Below, piece after piece: positions 62,068 through 64,000 of a stretch of DNA of 64,000 nt (the first letter of the stretch is position 1; each line of letters starts with the position of its first letter). The DNA lies in assembly GCF_900112315.1 (NCBI RefSeq), contig NZ_FOLL01000004.1, forward strand, positions 124,001 through 188,000, read 5' to 3'. A model generated the notes under the pieces. It saw nothing but the letters and a program-made list of their open reading frames with translations. It searched no databases and had not been told where the DNA came from. The position numbers and the translations under genes were made by a program. This stretch comes from Parapedobacter composti (lineage in GTDB: Bacteria > Bacteroidota > Bacteroidia > Sphingobacteriales > Sphingobacteriaceae).

Positions 62068-63729
62068 ATGAAACAGTTTGTCATCATCTTATTCCTTGCC
62101 GCTGTATCAGCAACGAGCCACGCACAACTGTTTGTGCCCGCCAGCAAATTGTTCAGCCGCGCGGATTCGCTGCGCGGCCAGCTGACGCCACTGCGCACTT
62201 GTTATGATATCAATTATTATCACCTTAACGTTGCCGTCGATCCGGACAAGCGCCACATCAATGGCTCCAACCTATTCCGGTTTACCGCAACAAGTGACTT
62301 TTCACGCCTGCAGTTTGATCTCTTCGATAATCTGCGGATAGACAAGGTGGTATACCACGGGCAGGAACTACCCTTTAAACGCGAGTACCATGCAGTATTT
62401 GTCGACTTTCCCCGTACCATTAAAGCGGGACAATTGGATTCGTTCACCGTGTATTATCAAGGGCATCCCGTACAAGCTAAACGGGCACCCTGGGATGGCG
62501 GCTTTGATTTTAAAAAAGACAGTAACGGCAAGCACTGGATTGCCACAGCCTGCCAGGGACTTGGCGCAAGTGTTTGGTGGCCGAATAAAGACCACCTGTC
62601 GGACGAGGTTGACAGCATGCTTATCAGCATCAGCGTCCCCACCGGGCTGACTAATGTATCAAACGGACGGTTCCGGGGCCAAACCGCTCTGGACAACGGC
62701 TATACACGGTTTGACTGGTTCGTAAGCAACCCCATCAACAACTATAATGTAGCCGTGAACATTGGTGACTACGTGCATTTTGCCGATACCTTCCACGGAG
62801 AAAACGGTGTGCTCGATCTCGACTATTGGGTGCTCCGAGAAAACGAGGCCAAAGCCAGGCCGCATTTCGATGCAAATATTAAGCCTATGCTGCGTGCCTT
62901 TGAATATTGGTTCGGCCCGTACCCGTTTTATGAAGACGGTTTCAAGCTCGTAGAGACGGCCCACCTTGGCATGGAACACCAGAGCGCCATCGCTTATGGC
63001 AACAGGTACCAGAACGGCTATCTCGGCACGGATGGCTCGGGCACCGGCTGGGGCAACAAATGGGATTTCATCATTATCCACGAGGCGGGGCACGAATGGT
63101 TCGGCAACAGCATCACCTCCAAGGACCTTGCGGATATGTGGATACATGAGAGTTTCACGAACTATTCCGAATCGTTATACATCGATTATCATTTCGGTAA
63201 ACAGGCCGGACAGGAGTATATCCACGGCAACCGCCGGGGTATACAGAACCTCGCCCCCATCATCGGCAACTACCATGTCAATAACGAAGGATCCGGCGAC
63301 ATGTACAATAAAGGCGGCGTGTTGCATAACATGGTACGCACCATCATTGACGACGATGAAAAATGGCGGCAGATACTCCGGGGCCTCAATAAAGAGTTTT
63401 ATCACCGCACGGTTGACTACGAGGACGTGGTCAACTACATCAGCAAGCATTCCGGCAAAGATCTGTCCAGTGTTTACGCACAGTACGTTCGGCATGCCAA
63501 CATCCCGACCTTGGAATTTTATTTCAACGCGGACGGGAGGGCGTTTTGCAGGTGGACAGCAGATGAACCCAGGTTCGACATGCCGGTGCGTATCCGCGCG
63601 GGGGGTGGTAAATACCACGTTATCCAACCCACGCGGCGCCTGACACCCGTCGCCATACCCGGACTAACGCGTGACAATCTTGAGGTAGACACCTTTAACT
63701 TTTATATCGGCGTGCTCGTGAACGAATAA
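62068..63729 (+). CDS. M1-family zinc aminopeptidase, exported
   Basis: A 553-residue gluzincin peptidase with a signal peptide ('MKQFVIILFLAAVSATSHAQ'). The zinc site is 'IIHEAGHEWFGNS' near residue 338 (HExxH, then Glu in 'WIHESFTNYSESLY'), and the substrate-binding GMEHQS near 304 stands for the GAMEN motif. It lacks the C-terminal helical domain of longer M1 enzymes. It should take N-terminal residues off peptides in the periplasm or at the surface. The frame opens at 62044 with TTG, but the ATG at 62068 starts the signal peptide. Confidence 0.92.
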   Translation: MKQFVIILFLAAVSATSHAQLFVPASKLFSRADSLRGQLTPLRTCYDINYYHLNVAVDPDKRHINGSNLFRFTATSDFSRLQFDLFDNLRIDKVVYHGQELPFKREYHAVFVDFPRTIKAGQLDSFTVYYQGHPVQAKRAPWDGGFDFKKDSNGKHWIATACQGLGASVWWPNKDHLSDEVDSMLISISVPTGLTNVSNGRFRGQTALDNGYTRFDWFVSNPINNYNVAVNIGDYVHFADTFHGENGVLDLDYWVLRENEAKARPHFDANIKPMLRAFEYWFGPYPFYEDGFKLVETAHLGMEHQSAIAYGNRYQNGYLGTDGSGTGWGNKWDFIIIHEAGHEWFGNSITSKDLADMWIHESFTNYSESLYIDYHFGKQAGQEYIHGNRRGIQNLAPIIGNYHVNNEGSGDMYNKGGVLHNMVRTIIDDDEKWRQILRGLNKEFYHRTVDYEDVVNYISKHSGKDLSSVYAQYVRHANIPTLEFYFNADGRAFCRWTADEPRFDMPVRIRAGGGKYHVIQPTRRLTPVAIPGLTRDNLEVDTFNFYIGVLVNE

Positions 63730-63737
63730 TATCCCCG

Positions 63738-64000
63738 TTACCTTCTGGCCAATACCGATTTCTGATTATCCAGCACCGCAATACGGTTCATAAATTCGCG
63801 GAACGCCTCATACTTTTCGGAAGCAAACGTCCCCCCGTAGACCGTGAGCCTGCGGTAAACCAGCAGTTGGTTCCCTTCCTGCCGAACGGTGGTTTCGTAC
63901 CGGCCGAACGGACTGTCTAACTCCATGGCCGTTGGCCCCGATATAAGCAGGTATCCTTCAGGCAGTGTATAGTTTAGCTGATCTTCATCGGTGTATCCTC
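63738..64000 (-). CDS. 3' end of a probable DUF3857/DUF3858 transglutaminase-type protein, truncated by the window
   Basis: The frame is open to the right edge, so the 5' part lies outside. About 87 residues remain. They include 'PSPFGRYETTVRQEGNQLL'-like text ('DSPFGRYETTVRQEGNQLLVYRRL') and the tail 'EKYEAFREFMNRIAVLDNQKSVLARR', which resemble the C-terminal DUF3858 region of Bacteroidota proteins that carry DUF3857 and a transglutaminase-like core. The assignment rests on a short segment. It is convergent with the M1 peptidase gene, 8 bp away. Confidence 0.6.
   Translation of the reverse strand, partial: GYTDEDQLNYTLPEGYLLISGPTAMELDSPFGRYETTVRQEGNQLLVYRRLTVYGGTFASEKYEAFREFMNRIAVLDNQKSVLARR

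Overview
The window comes from a chromosome of a Bacteroidota bacterium, most likely a member of Sphingobacteriaceae or a close relative. This is inference from the gene set: an ECF sigma / FecR / SusC / SusD locus, a fused SecDF, a type IX secretion plug-family protein, a DUF4890 protein and lipoproteins with Bacteroidota-style signal peptides. Promoters also fit the Bacteroidota consensus, a TTG near -33 and TAnnTTTG near -7 with a spacer of 19-21 bases. The content is mostly core metabolism and housekeeping. I saw no phage, insertion sequence, CRISPR array, rRNA or tRNA.

Layout. 0-9 kb: a truncated DUF72 protein, a pseudouridine synthase, a 3-hydroxybutyryl-CoA dehydrogenase, a DUF4890 protein, an ABC-2 exporter pair, a UbiD decarboxylase, a cysteine desulfurase, a small acidic protein and a TPR protein. 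9-13 kb: EtfBA, a DUF151-UVR nuclease and a nucleoside-permease-like MFS protein. 13-21 kb: a SNF2 helicase, HrpB and an M3 peptidase. 21-28 kb: an ECF sigma/FecR/SusC/SusD locus read leftward and ended by a strong terminator. 28-35 kb: a hypothetical membrane protein, an MscS channel and gyrA followed by two TPR genes. 35-46 kb: pyrD, an ABC-F ATPase coupled to a T9SS plug-family gene, a class IV aminotransferase, an RluD-type synthase, an ACC deaminase/D-cysteine desulfhydrase homologue, lysine 6-aminotransferase, guaB and a small barrel-like protein. 46-57 kb: secDF, then an unusual block made of a predicted lipoprotein glutamate racemase homologue, a 1109-residue serine-beta-lactamase/penicillin-acylase fusion and two convergent Glu/Asp-type symporters. 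57-64 kb: MarR, ferredoxin-NADP reductase, ferredoxin, NDH-2, a PolX-PHP protein, an M1 peptidase and the 3' end of a probable transglutaminase-type protein.

The best candidate for an undescribed system lies at 49.3-56.9 kb. A racemase that appears to be exported sits 5 bp upstream of an exported two-hydrolase fusion and is followed by acidic-amino-acid symporters. This suggests extracytoplasmic release of an acylated or D-configured acidic amino acid, racemisation and uptake. That pathway is inference; the catalytic motifs are visible.

The regulatory DNA is unusually readable. Many genes carry TAnnTTTG only 3-10 bases before ATG, which suggests leaderless or nearly leaderless mRNAs. One divergent pair shares a single near-palindromic promoter. 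Several convergent genes overlap through their stop codons (TTAG or TTAA).
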